Assembly (NCBI RefSeq): GCF_014656055.1
Contig: NZ_BNBR01000008.1
Coordinates: forward strand, 62,001 to 126,000
Length of the DNA: 64,000 nt
Direction of reading: 5' to 3'
From: Streptomyces griseosporeus
GTDB taxonomy: Bacteria; Actinomycetota; Actinomycetes; Streptomycetales; Streptomycetaceae
Made by a program: the position numbers and the translations under genes. Positions 48,540 through 57,360 of this stretch are shown one piece after another (within the stretch, counting starts at the first letter, position 1; every line of letters starts with the position of its first letter). Under the pieces are notes generated by a model, which was given only the letters and a program-made list of their open reading frames with translations, was not told where the DNA came from and ran no database searches.

Positions 48540-51239
48540 TCACTTCCCCGGGCGGTAGGTCGCCGACGCCTGCTCGTACAGCCGCGTCACCTCGTCCCGT
48601 TCGGCCTCCGGCCCGCGCACCTGGACGACGTGGTAGCGGCCGTTCACGAGGAGGGCGAGGTTGCGCACGAACAGCTCGCGTCCGTCGGCGCCGGTCCAGG
48701 TGAACTGCCCCTCCGCCATGGTGCGCCCGCCGACCTGAATGGTCTTCAGGCCGCTCGCGGTGGCCCAGGTGGAGTCGCGGTACGGCTGGATCTCGTACTC
48801 CTTCTCCCGCTGGTAGACCATCGGGTCGCTGCCGTAGGCGGCCGCGCTGTCCCGGCCGGGTACGACGATCAGCTCGAAGTCGCCGTGGGAGTAGACCACC
48901 TGACCGCGGCCGTTGCCCGGCGTGCGCTCCCAGCCGTTGGCCACGGCGACCCGGAAGCCCGCGGGGTCGGTGCGCAGGGTGAAGCCGTCGGCGACCTCGG
49001 TGCCGCCGCCGGACTGCGCGTCGGACGACGGGGCGGGGCTGCCCTCGTCGTCGTCGCCGGGGGTCGTCTGGTCGGGCCGGGGTTCGCTGCTCGCCTCGGG
49101 CGCACCGGAGGCGGGGGCGGCTTCTCCGGCGGCGCCGGTCCGGTCGGCGGCGGCACCGCCGCCCGCGCCGGTGCCGGAGCCGGCCTTCGGCATGAACAGC
49201 ATGGCGTACGCGACCGCTCCGGCCAGCAGCAGCAGGATGAGCAGGAGCAGCGTACGGCCGAGGCTGCGCGGGGAGCCGGAGCGGGCCGAACGGCCCTCCT
49301 GCCGGGCCCGCTTGTGCCGCCCGTGCGCGCTGTTCGCGGGGAGCCCGGCGCGCCGCCTGCGCACCAGCTCGCCGCGCCGGCGCACGATCGGCAGCCGGCT
49401 GGGGTCGGCCGGCGGCGCGGCGATGACGTGCACACCGGCCTCCGGCTCGGGCGCGGACCGCACCAACGAGCGCAGCCAGCCGCGCAGTTCCTCCACGTCG
49501 GGCCGCTCGGTGGGATCCTGCCGCAGCAGCGACTCGACGACCGGGCGCAGCGGTCCGCACTCCTCGGCGAACGCGGGCGGCTCGGCGCACACCATCTGCA
49601 CCAGCTCGGCCGTGGACTCCTCGGGGTAGGGCGCGTGCCCCTGCACGGCGCGGAAGAGCAGCGCGCCGAGCGCCCACAGGTCGGTGGCGGGCCCGATCGG
49701 CGCCGCCAGCTGCCAGTTCTCGTGCACCGGTCCGGCCTGTTCGGGCGCCCACCGTTCGGTGACGGCGCCCACCACGGCCATCCGGGCCTGCCGGGCCCGC
49801 TCGGCGGCGAGCGCGGTGGCGGGACCCCGGTGCGGCGGTGCGGCGCCGGCCGGGTCGTCCCAGCGGGCGGTCGCTCCGGCGGGCGCGAGGGGGGCGTGGT
49901 CCCGCGCGCCCGGGGCGGGGGCCGCCGGGTCCGGGCCGGAGGGGCGGGGCGTGGCGCCGTGCCAGGCGGCGGCGCCACGGACGCCGTAGGGGTCGGCGAT
50001 CTGGCCCGGCGGGGGCGCCGGGGCGGTGTCGCCGGCCGCGGGCGGCCGGGCGCCGGGCAGGGCGATACGGCCGTTCTGCCCCTCCTCCTGGACGCGGGCG
50101 GCGGCGCGTGCCCCGGCCCGGTAGGCGGCGATGGCGCCGGCCCGGGCGGCGCGGACGTCCCCGCCGCCGTCCGTCCTGTCGCCGAGGGCGCCCGAGGCCC
50201 CGTGCCCCGGCTCGGCACCGGCGGCCGGGAGCCCTCCGGAGACCCGCGCCTGGATGGCGGCCCGCCGGGCGGCCTCGGGGTCGGGAAGCCCCGCGCCTCC
50301 GGCGGAGGCGCCTCCCGCGGGGGGCCGCAGGGCTGCGGCGCCGCCGTAGGGACCGGACGGGGCGTGCGGCTCGGGGCCGGCGGGGCCGCCGTACGCGCGC
50401 TGCTGTGCCCCACCGGGACCGCCGGGGCCACCGGGGCTGCCCGGGCCGGGACCACCGGGAGCGCCGTATGCCCCGGACACCCCCTGCGCACCGACGGACC
50501 CGGGACGGGACCCCGGGCCATTGGGTACGGAGTTGGGCCCGGCGAACGTGCCGCCTGGCGCCACCGCCCCGCCCCCGCCCCCGTCCTCGCCGTCCGGCGG
50601 CGGCACGGGGTCGTACCCGCACAGCGCCTCCTCCGCCGCGCCGACCGCCAGGCCGGTGAGCATCACGCGGCCGTCGTCGCAGACGAGGACCGTGCGGGCG
50701 GTGATGTTGCGGTGCACCCAGCCGTGGGCGTGCAGCGCGCGCAGCGCGGTGAGGACGTCGGCGGCGACCTCGGCCGCGCGGTACGGCGTCAGGGGCTGCT
50801 CGGCGAGCAGCGCAGCCAGCGGCCGGGCGGCCACCAGTTCGCTGACGATCCACAGGGAGCCGCCCTCGGCGAAGACGTCGAAGACCTGGTCGAGCCGGGG
50901 ATGGTCGGGGATCCGCGCGGCGGCCTGGGCGGCCTCCAGCGCGCGCCGGACGACCGGGTCGGCGGGCCGCCGAGTGCTGGTGCCTGGGCCGGCGCCGGGG
51001 CGGCGGGCACCGGGGACGCGCGCTCCGCCCGTGCGCTCACGTGCCGTGAACCCCTCGGGCAGCCCCTCGGCGTCGAGCACCTCCGCCTCGACGACCTCCG
51101 GCAACGGCACCTGGCGGACCAGGACTTCCTGTCCGCTGTAGGTGTCGAAGGCCCGCGTCTCGGTGAGTTCGTACTCGTCGGAGGGGGGCAGCGGCAGGCG
51201 GTAGCGGTCGGCGAGTACCCGTCCCGCGTAGTCGTCCAC
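48540..51239 (-). CDS. Transmembrane pseudokinase with large low-complexity insert
   Basis: About 899 residues from a GTG with a strong GGGGGAGG site four nt upstream. The N-lobe has no glycine-rich loop (L-P-P-S-D-E-Y-E-L-T-E) and the VAIK Lys is Arg42. HRD is H-R-N (176-178), so the catalytic Asp is lost. DFG reads T-G-L-A (195-198). After that, ~280 residues of Gly/Pro/Ala low complexity interrupt the C-lobe, which resumes at A-T-D-L-W-A-L-G-A-L-L-F. A transmembrane helix L-L-L-L-I-L-L-L-L-A-G lies at ~675-695. The extracellular domain again has D-P-A-G-F-x-V-A-V-A-N-G-W. It resembles bacterial pseudokinases that work as phosphorylation-independent scaffolds. Confidence 0.87.
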   Translation of the reverse strand: MDDYAGRVLADRYRLPLPPSDEYELTETRAFDTYSGQEVLVRQVPLPEVVEAEVLDAEGLPEGFTARERTGGARVPGARRPGAGPGTSTRRPADPVVRRALEAAQAAARIPDHPRLDQVFDVFAEGGSLWIVSELVAARPLAALLAEQPLTPYRAAEVAADVLTALRALHAHGWVHRNITARTVLVCDDGRVMLTGLAVGAAEEALCGYDPVPPPDGEDGGGGGAVAPGGTFAGPNSVPNGPGSRPGSVGAQGVSGAYGAPGGPGPGSPGGPGGPGGAQQRAYGGPAGPEPHAPSGPYGGAAALRPPAGGASAGGAGLPDPEAARRAAIQARVSGGLPAAGAEPGHGASGALGDRTDGGGDVRAARAGAIAAYRAGARAAARVQEEGQNGRIALPGARPPAAGDTAPAPPPGQIADPYGVRGAAAWHGATPRPSGPDPAAPAPGARDHAPLAPAGATARWDDPAGAAPPHRGPATALAAERARQARMAVVGAVTERWAPEQAGPVHENWQLAAPIGPATDLWALGALLFRAVQGHAPYPEESTAELVQMVCAEPPAFAEECGPLRPVVESLLRQDPTERPDVEELRGWLRSLVRSAPEPEAGVHVIAAPPADPSRLPIVRRRGELVRRRRAGLPANSAHGRHKRARQEGRSARSGSPRSLGRTLLLLILLLLAGAVAYAMLFMPKAGSGTGAGGGAAADRTGAAGEAAPASGAPEASSEPRPDQTTPGDDDEGSPAPSSDAQSGGGTEVADGFTLRTDPAGFRVAVANGWERTPGNGRGQVVYSHGDFELIVVPGRDSAAAYGSDPMVYQREKEYEIQPYRDSTWATASGLKTIQVGGRTMAEGQFTWTGADGRELFVRNLALLVNGRYHVVQVRGPEAERDEVTRLYEQASATYRPGK

Positions 51240-51417
51240 GGTGCCTCCCCCGGCCGCCCGGTCGGTCAATTCCGTTCGCCTCTCGTCCCGTTCCGCACCT
51301 CTACCCGGATGCGTACGGTCCGCAAGCACTCACGATACGTGCCGGAGGCAACCCGCAAAGAGGGGATGCGAGATCCTGTGCCGGTATCTCAGCTGCCACT
51401 TTGCGGAGGGCGCTCCC

Positions 51418-53454
51418 TCACTTCTTCGGCGCGAACGTCTCGGTCAGCGTCCGCCAGGTGTTCTTGCGCAGGTCGCCGTGCCAGTCGTCGGCCTTCGCGG
51501 TGTACATCAGGCCGTACCCGAGGTGGCTGTTCACGACGAAGCCGCGGTCGATGGTCCGGTACGTCGTGCCGTCGTCGGCGTAGGTGAACTCCCAGTCGGC
51601 CGCGTTCCAGCCCCGGTAGCCCACCTTCTCGATGCGGATGCGGTCGTACTGGGCGCGCTGCATGGAGCGCTCCTGGTTCCGCCAGTCCGCGACCGGGTCG
51701 TCCTTCGGTGTGGTGGTCCAGCCGATGAGCAGCTTCTGGCCGTCCGGACCGGTGAAGCGGTCGCCGGCAGAGCTCGTCTTCTGGAACTTCCAGCCCTCAG
51801 GCAGCCCGATCGCGTACCCCTGGCCGCCCTTGTAGGTGGTGGCGACCGCGTCGGCGTCCGCGTCGCCGCCCGCGCTCGCGGACGCCGTGCCGCCGCTTGG
51901 CGTCGTGCCGGTGCCGGGCGTGCTGCCCGCGCCGTTCGGCGCGGAGGCGGACGCGCCCCCGTCGGGGCCGGTGGCGGCGCCGGTGTCCTCCTTGGGGGAG
52001 GCACTGGCGACGGCACCCGAACCGCCCTTGCCGCGCGCGCCGTTGGAGCCGCCGTCGTCGTCCCCGCTGAGCGCGAAGGCGAGGACGGTGCCCAGCACGG
52101 CCAGCACCACCGCGACCGCGATGATCACCAGGGTGCGGCGGGGTACGACGTCGGTGAGCGGCGCCCGCGGCACGGGCCGCGGCGGCAGGTCGAGGTCCGG
52201 CGGCGGTACGACGCCCCAGCCGGACCGGGCGCCCGGCCGGCCGGTGCCCTGCTGCCCGATGCCCGGCGCCGGGGACGCCGAGGTGACCGCTGCGGGGCCC
52301 GCGGCCGGGCCCGCCGTACCGGCGCCGGACGTCCCGCGCGCGGTGGTCGTGCGGGCATCGGCGGCCGTCCCGACCGCACCGGCCTCGGATCCGGCGGCGC
52401 CGGTCGCCGCGCCGGACGCCCCGACCGCTCCGGCCGCCTTGCGCACGGACCGCAGCGCGCCGCGCAGCCGGTCGGCCGCGTCCTCGCCCCGCTTGCCGGC
52501 GGGCCGGGCCGCGCCGCCGCGTCCCGAGGGCGCGTCCGGCTGCGGGGGCAGCGGTACGACCCGGGTCGCGTCCAGCGCCTCCGGTCCGGCCTCCTTCGGG
52601 TCCGGGGCGTTGATCACCGCGTTGAGCAGCACGCGGGCGCCCGCGTCGTCCAGCCGCTGGTCCGGGTCCTTGGTGAGCAGGCCGTAGATGACGTCCCTGA
52701 GCGGGCCGGCGTTCTTCGGCTCGTCCAGCGGCTCGGTCATCACCGCGGTGAGCGTGGCGATCGCGGAGCCCTTGTCGTACGGCGGGACGCCCTCGACCGC
52801 CGCGTACAGCAGGCCGCCCAGCGACCACAGGTCGGCGGCCGGTCCGGGCTTGTGGCCGCGGGCGCGCTCGGGGGAGATGTAGGAGGGGGCGCCGACGAGC
52901 ATGCCGGTGGAGGTGATGGACGGGTCGCCCTCGACCTGCGCGATGCCGAAGTCGGTGAGCACGACCCGGCCGTCCTCGGCGATCAGCACGTTGGACGGCT
53001 TCACATCGCGGTGCAGGATGCCCTCGCGGTGGGCCGAGCGCAGCACGTCGAGGACGGCGAGGCCGACCTCCGCCGCGCGCCGGGGCTCCAGCAGCCCGTC
53101 CTCGCGGATGACCTCGGCGAGGGACTTGCCCTCGACGAGTTCCATCACGATCCAGGGCCGGTCGTCCTCCTGGACGACGTCGTACACCGTGACCGCGCTG
53201 GTGTTCCGGATCCGCGCGATTGCCTTGGCCTCACGCAGGGTGCGCGTGATGAGCCGGCGCTTCTCCTCCTCGTCGATGTTCGAAGGGAACCGCAGCTCCT
53301 TGACGGCGACCGTGCGGCCGAGGGTCTCGTCCTCGGCGCGCCACACCGTGCCCATGCCGCCGCGGCCGAGTACGTCTCCCAGCCGGTAGCGCCCGGCGAG
53401 GAGACGTGCGCTCTTGTCCTGACGGGATGTCCCCGCCCGCTCCGCCTCCGACAT
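51418..53454 (-). CDS. Transmembrane Ser/Thr protein kinase
   Basis: 678 residues; the ATG at 53454 has GAGGGGA upstream. Kinase domain ~20-285 with L-G-R-G-G-M-G-T-V-W, V-A-V-K-E-L, H-R-D-V-K-P-S-N, L-T-D-F-G-I-A and S-P-E-R. A long Ala/Gly/Thr juxtamembrane linker spans ~300-440 (coding 52125-52560). One transmembrane helix is V-I-I-A-V-A-V-V-L-A-V-L. The ectodomain opens G-Y-A-I-G-L-P-E-G-W-K-F, a variant of the shared block. First gene of the kinase run on this strand. The activation loop carries several Ser/Thr residues (P-S-I-T-S-T-G), available for autophosphorylation. Confidence 0.92.
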   Translation of the reverse strand: MSEAERAGTSRQDKSARLLAGRYRLGDVLGRGGMGTVWRAEDETLGRTVAVKELRFPSNIDEEEKRRLITRTLREAKAIARIRNTSAVTVYDVVQEDDRPWIVMELVEGKSLAEVIREDGLLEPRRAAEVGLAVLDVLRSAHREGILHRDVKPSNVLIAEDGRVVLTDFGIAQVEGDPSITSTGMLVGAPSYISPERARGHKPGPAADLWSLGGLLYAAVEGVPPYDKGSAIATLTAVMTEPLDEPKNAGPLRDVIYGLLTKDPDQRLDDAGARVLLNAVINAPDPKEAGPEALDATRVVPLPPQPDAPSGRGGAARPAGKRGEDAADRLRGALRSVRKAAGAVGASGAATGAAGSEAGAVGTAADARTTTARGTSGAGTAGPAAGPAAVTSASPAPGIGQQGTGRPGARSGWGVVPPPDLDLPPRPVPRAPLTDVVPRRTLVIIAVAVVLAVLGTVLAFALSGDDDGGSNGARGKGGSGAVASASPKEDTGAATGPDGGASASAPNGAGSTPGTGTTPSGGTASASAGGDADADAVATTYKGGQGYAIGLPEGWKFQKTSSAGDRFTGPDGQKLLIGWTTTPKDDPVADWRNQERSMQRAQYDRIRIEKVGYRGWNAADWEFTYADDGTTYRTIDRGFVVNSHLGYGLMYTAKADDWHGDLRKNTWRTLTETFAPKK

Positions 53455-53548
53455 GCGTCCCCTCTGCAACCCGCCCTGACAGAGCCTCCATTGTCCCTCA
53501 CCCGACAAGTGCCCGACGCACCGAGGGTCCCCCCGACGCACCGCACCC

Positions 53549-53592
53549 GGAACCTTCCGTTCCGTGCACGGTGGGCCGGAACGGAACGTTCC
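53549..53592. repeat. 16-bp inverted repeat between glpD and kinase gene
   Basis: 53549-53564 and 53577-53592 are reverse complements with one mismatch, 12 nt apart; the right arm ends in the palindrome GGAACGTTCC. It could terminate glpD or act in the kinase leader. No T tract follows. Confidence 0.6.
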
Positions 53593-53649
53593 GAAAGGGT
53601 GGATGACGGACCGCCAAGAGGGCGGGGGACAGCGGGACCGGCGGCCGCG

Positions 53650-55356
53650 TCACAACGGGACGATGTCCGGCGCCCCCAGCCGTGCCGCGTCCGCCGTCCG
53701 GTCGTCGGGCTGCAGCTGCGACTCGCGCTCGGCCTCGACGCGCTTCTCGTAGTGCTCGACCTCGCGTTCGACCTGCTCCTTGTCCCAGCCGAGCACAGGG
53801 GCCATCAGCTCGGCGGCCTCGCGGGCGCTGCGGGTGCCCCGGTCGAAGGTCTCGATGGAGATGCGGGTACGCCGGGTCAGGACGTCGTCCAGGTGCCGGG
53901 CGCCCTCGTGCGAGGCGGCGTAGACGATCTCGGCGCGCAGGTAGTCGTCGGCGGCCTGCAGGGGCGCGCCGAGCGAGGGGTCGGCGACGACGAGGTCCAG
54001 GACCTCCTCGGCCATCGAGCCGTAACGGTTCAGCAGATGCTCGACGCGCACCACGTGCAGCCCCGTGCGGGCCGCTATCCGCGCCCGCGCGTTCCACAGC
54101 GCGCGGTAGCCCTCCGCGCCGAGCAGCGGCACGTCCTCCGTGACGCAGTCGGCGACGCGCAGGTCGAGCCCGCGGACGGCCTCGTCGACGGCGTCCTTGG
54201 CCATCACCCGGTACGTCGTGTACTTGCCGCCCGCGACCACGACCAGGCCCGGCGCCGGGTGGGCGACGGTGTGCTCGCGCGACAGCTTGCTGGTGGCGTC
54301 GGACTCGCCGGCCAGCAGCGGGCGCAGACCGGCGTACACGCCCTCGACGTCGTCGCGGGTGAGCGGCACCGCGAGGACGGAGTTCACGTGCTCCAGCAGG
54401 TAGTCGATGTCGGCGCTGGAGGCGGCCGGGTGGGCCTTGTCCAGGTTCCACTCGGTGTCGGTCGTGCCGACGATCCAGTGCCGGCCCCAGGGGATGACGA
54501 ACAGCACGGACTTCTCGGTGCGCAGGATCAGCCCGGTGGAGGAGCTGATGCGGTCGCGGGGCACGACGAGGTGGATGCCCTTGGAGGCGCGGACGTGGAA
54601 CTGCCCCCGCTCCCCCACCATGGCCTGCGTGTCGTCGGTCCACACGCCCGTGGCGTTGACGATCTGCTTGGCGCGGATCTCGTACTCCCCGCCCGCCTCC
54701 ACGTCCTGCACCCGGGCGCCGACCACCCGCTCGCCCTCGCGCAGGAACCCGGTCACCCGCGCGCGGTTGGCGGCCTTGGCGCCGTACGCCGCGGCCGTGC
54801 GCACCAGCGTGGCCACGAAGCGGGCGTCGTCCATCTGGGCGTCGTAGTACTGCAGCGCCCCGACCAGGGCGTCCTTCTTCAGGCAGGGCGCCACACGCAG
54901 GGCGTGACGGCGGGTCAGATGACGGTGCACCGGCAGGCCGCGGCCGTGCCCGCGGGCCATCGACATCGCGTCGTAGAGCGCGACGCCCGACCCGGCGTAC
55001 AGCCGCTCCCAGCCCTTGTGCTGGAGCGGGTACAGGAACGGCACCGGCTTCACCAGGTGCGGGGCGAGGCGCTCCAGCAGCAGGCCGCGCTCCTTCAGCG
55101 CCTCGCGGACGAGCGCGAAGTCGAGCATCTCCAGATAGCGCAGGCCGCCGTGGATCAGCTTGCTGGACCGGCTGGAGGTGCCCGACGCCCAGTCGCGCGC
55201 CTCGACCAGCCCGGTGGACAGACCGCGCGTCACGGCGTCCAGGGCGCTGCCGGCGCCGACGACACCGCCGCCGACCACCAGCACGTCCAGTTCCCGCTCC
55301 GCCATCGCCGCGAGTGACTCCGCGCGCTGTGCCGGCCCCAGTGTCGCTGTCCTCAC
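53650..55356 (-). CDS. glpD: Glycerol-3-phosphate dehydrogenase (FAD, respiratory type)
   Basis: 568 residues, membrane-associated flavoenzyme oxidising glycerol-3-phosphate to dihydroxyacetone phosphate and feeding electrons to quinone. The FAD Rossmann motif is V-V-G-G-G-V-V-G-A-G (~28-37), followed by the family block S-S-R-S-S-K-L-I-H-G-G-L-R-Y-L-E (~62-77). The mid region has I-V-G-T-T-D-T-E-W and G-G-K-Y-T-T-Y-R. The GTG start at 55356 has GGAGG five nt upstream. A sequence identical to the DnaA box TTGTCCACA lies on the minus strand at 55437-55445 in its leader; it may be coincidental. Confidence 0.95.
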   Translation of the reverse strand: MRTATLGPAQRAESLAAMAERELDVLVVGGGVVGAGSALDAVTRGLSTGLVEARDWASGTSSRSSKLIHGGLRYLEMLDFALVREALKERGLLLERLAPHLVKPVPFLYPLQHKGWERLYAGSGVALYDAMSMARGHGRGLPVHRHLTRRHALRVAPCLKKDALVGALQYYDAQMDDARFVATLVRTAAAYGAKAANRARVTGFLREGERVVGARVQDVEAGGEYEIRAKQIVNATGVWTDDTQAMVGERGQFHVRASKGIHLVVPRDRISSSTGLILRTEKSVLFVIPWGRHWIVGTTDTEWNLDKAHPAASSADIDYLLEHVNSVLAVPLTRDDVEGVYAGLRPLLAGESDATSKLSREHTVAHPAPGLVVVAGGKYTTYRVMAKDAVDEAVRGLDLRVADCVTEDVPLLGAEGYRALWNARARIAARTGLHVVRVEHLLNRYGSMAEEVLDLVVADPSLGAPLQAADDYLRAEIVYAASHEGARHLDDVLTRRTRISIETFDRGTRSAREAAELMAPVLGWDKEQVEREVEHYEKRVEAERESQLQPDDRTADAARLGAPDIVPL

Positions 55357-55602
55357 CGCTGCCTCCCGATCGTCGGCTGGCTCCTACCCAGAGTCTGACC
55401 GTCTTGCCCCACTTCAGCCACCACGCACCCCCAGCCTGTGGACAACGTGCGGGAACGCGCGCGGAAACACCTTCCGAAACGAGGCGGATCAATCCCACAT
55501 AACGGTCATATTTACTCCTAGTCTGACAGTGCGCTCGCCCGTTGTGTCCACCGGGCTTGCGCGCCTGTCCCGCTTCGGTTACTGGGAAGGACGGCCCACG
55601 CC
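55357..55602. other. Divergent region glpD / nucleotide-sugar dehydrogenase homologue
   Basis: Contains a DnaA-box-like 9-mer (55437-55445) and an AT-rich patch (~55495-55525, with ATAACGGTCATATTTAC) that probably holds promoters for both directions. I cannot identify the exact -10/-35 pairs. Confidence 0.35.
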
Positions 55603-56811
55603 ATGCCCGCAGATCTCGCCGTCATCGGACTCGGCCCGCTCGGCCTGCCCCTGGCCCAGGCAGCCGTCGCCGCCGGCATCCCCACGGTCGGCTACCGCAC
55701 GGGCCCGGAGGCCGGCTCCCTCAGCCCCGCCGAACTGCGCCGGATGCTCGCCCTCGGCTTCCGCCAGGCCACCGGCCCCGCCGAACTCGGCCGGGTCCGC
55801 ACGGCCGTCCTGTGCGTGCCCACACCGCGCGCCCCCGACGGCGGCCTCGACCTGTCCCAGCTGGAGTCGGCGGCCCGCACCCTCGCCGGGCACATGCGCC
55901 CGCACACCACCGTCATCCTGGAATCGCCGGTCCACCCCGGCACCACCGAGGACTTCCTGCGGCCCCTCCTCGAAGAGGTGTCCGGCCTGCGCGCGGGCCG
56001 CGACTTCCACCTCGCCCATTCGCCCAGCCGGGTGGATCCCGGAAACCGCGCCTTCACCCCGGCCAACACCCCGAAGGTCATCGGCGGCCTCACCCCCGCC
56101 TGCACCGAGTCCGCCGCCGCGTTCTACGGCCGGATCACCGACAAGGTGGTCCGCGCGCGCGGGCTGCGCGAGGCGGAGGCCGTGCAGCTGCTGGAGACCA
56201 ACTACCGGCACGTCAACATCGCCCTGGTCAACGAGATGGCCGTGCTGTGCCACGAGTTGGGCGTCGACCTGTGGGACGTCGTGCGCTGCGCGGAGACCAA
56301 GCCGTTCGGCTTCCAGGCCTTCCGCCCCGGCCCCGGCGTCGGCGGCCACTCCGTCCCGCAGGACCTGACCGCGCAGGGCGGCCGCGGCCTGCGCATGGTG
56401 GAACTGGCCCAGCAGGTCAACGCCCGTATGCCCCGGTACGTCGTCCAGCGCGCCGCCGCCCTGCTCAACGAGCACGGCAAGTCGGCGCGCGGCGCGCGCG
56501 TGCTGCTGCTGGGCGTCACCTACAAGGCCGACCTCGCCGACCAGCAGAACACCCCCGCCGAGGAGATCGCCACGGGCCTGATGCGGCTCGGCGCCGCCGT
56601 CAGCTACCACGACCCGCACGTCCCGACCTGGAGCGTCCTGGACCGCCCGGTCCCCCGCGCGGACTCCCTCTACGAGGCGGCGGCCGACGCGGACCTCACG
56701 ATCCTCCTCCAGCAACACCGCACCTACGACCTCCAGGGCCTGTCGGTAAAGGCCCAGCTCCTCCTGGACACGCGGGGGGCGACGCCTACGGGGGCGGCGC
56801 ATCGGTTGTGA
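55603..56811 (+). CDS. UDP/GDP-sugar dehydrogenase homologue lacking catalytic residues
   Basis: 402 residues with the full architecture of the UDP-glucose/GDP-mannose dehydrogenase family (WbpA-like): NAD-binding I-G-L-G-P-L-G (8-14), G-T-T-E (113-116), central helix, G-P-G-V-G-G-H (243-249) and C-terminal domain (~285-395). Key catalytic positions are changed. The nucleophile Cys is Ser250, the Lys of the E-x-x-K-L-x-E-N helix is Gln195 and the nearby Asn is Thr199. The Glu of S-P-E-R is Ser142 (S-P-S-R). The Asp four after the Cys (Asp254) remains. NAD binding is plausible; four-electron oxidation to a uronic acid is not expected. ATG 55603 with GGGAAGGA upstream. Confidence 0.88.
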   Translation: MPADLAVIGLGPLGLPLAQAAVAAGIPTVGYRTGPEAGSLSPAELRRMLALGFRQATGPAELGRVRTAVLCVPTPRAPDGGLDLSQLESAARTLAGHMRPHTTVILESPVHPGTTEDFLRPLLEEVSGLRAGRDFHLAHSPSRVDPGNRAFTPANTPKVIGGLTPACTESAAAFYGRITDKVVRARGLREAEAVQLLETNYRHVNIALVNEMAVLCHELGVDLWDVVRCAETKPFGFQAFRPGPGVGGHSVPQDLTAQGGRGLRMVELAQQVNARMPRYVVQRAAALLNEHGKSARGARVLLLGVTYKADLADQQNTPAEEIATGLMRLGAAVSYHDPHVPTWSVLDRPVPRADSLYEAAADADLTILLQQHRTYDLQGLSVKAQLLLDTRGATPTGAAHRL

Positions 56812-57307
56812 CTGGGGGCGCGTGGGGGCGTGGGGGGCCGGGACTGGTGGCGTGGGGAATCGCCCCCCGGTAACTTGGGAGGTGGAGCCCACCGCAGCCG
56901 GTTACTGCAGCAGGCTCCTGATGGATCACGGGTGTCCGTCCCTAGCTTTCATAGGGACGGCCGCTCACCATCCGAAAAGTCGCAAGATCCACCTCCTCCG
57001 GAACTTCACCAGCCGAAGCCGGATCCCATCCCAGCGAGTGGGCTTGCGATGGCGTCCCATGGGCGCCCCCTTCCACGACACCGCCCAATAGCCCGGGTGG
57101 ACGGTCCGTTTCGGAACGCGGGCCGGGCCCCGCGGGCGGGGGTCCGGAACCATGTCCTTGGAAGGGGGCGGCCCAGAGAGCTTGGGTCGCCGATCACGGA
57201 CACTACCGCCGCCCTACGCCCGTTCGGCCCCCATTCGCCCCGAACGCAACCGCGCGCCCCCTCCCCCGCAATGCGCCCCCTGACCAGGTACAACAGGGCA
57301 TGCGAAA
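56812..57307. other. Intergenic region with hairpin and one possible micro-ORF
   Basis: No clear gene. A 9-bp perfect stem with 7-nt loop lies at 56936-56960 (CCGTCCCTA with TAGGGACGG). On the minus strand a 31-codon basic/aromatic frame is listed separately. The hairpin could be a terminator for the dehydrogenase homologue. Confidence 0.45.
56965..57060 (-). CDS. Possible 31-residue Arg/Trp-rich micro-protein
   Basis: The frame runs M-G-R-H-R-K-P-T-R-W to W-I-L-R-L-F-G-W, very basic with three Trp. GAAGGGGG lies 7-12 nt before the ATG. It may be a real small membrane-active or nucleic-acid-binding protein or a chance frame. No family recognised. Confidence 0.25.
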   Translation of the reverse strand: MGRHRKPTRWDGIRLRLVKFRRRWILRLFGW

Positions 57308-57340
57308 GGGCCGGTCACTCCTCTCGGGAGTGACCGGCCC
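57308..57340 (-). terminator. Intrinsic terminator of guaB3
   Basis: A 14-bp stem, 57308-57321 with 57327-57340, and a 5-nt loop. Read on the minus strand it is followed by TTTCG, 20 bp after the guaB3 stop. Confidence 0.85.
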
Positions 57341-57360
57341 TCGGCCGTGCTGCGTACTGC

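Noticed and set aside
55437..55445. DnaA box (TTGTCCACA on the minus strand) as an origin or titration site
   Set aside because: A single box without neighbours; chance occurrence is likely, and the gene context is not that of oriC.
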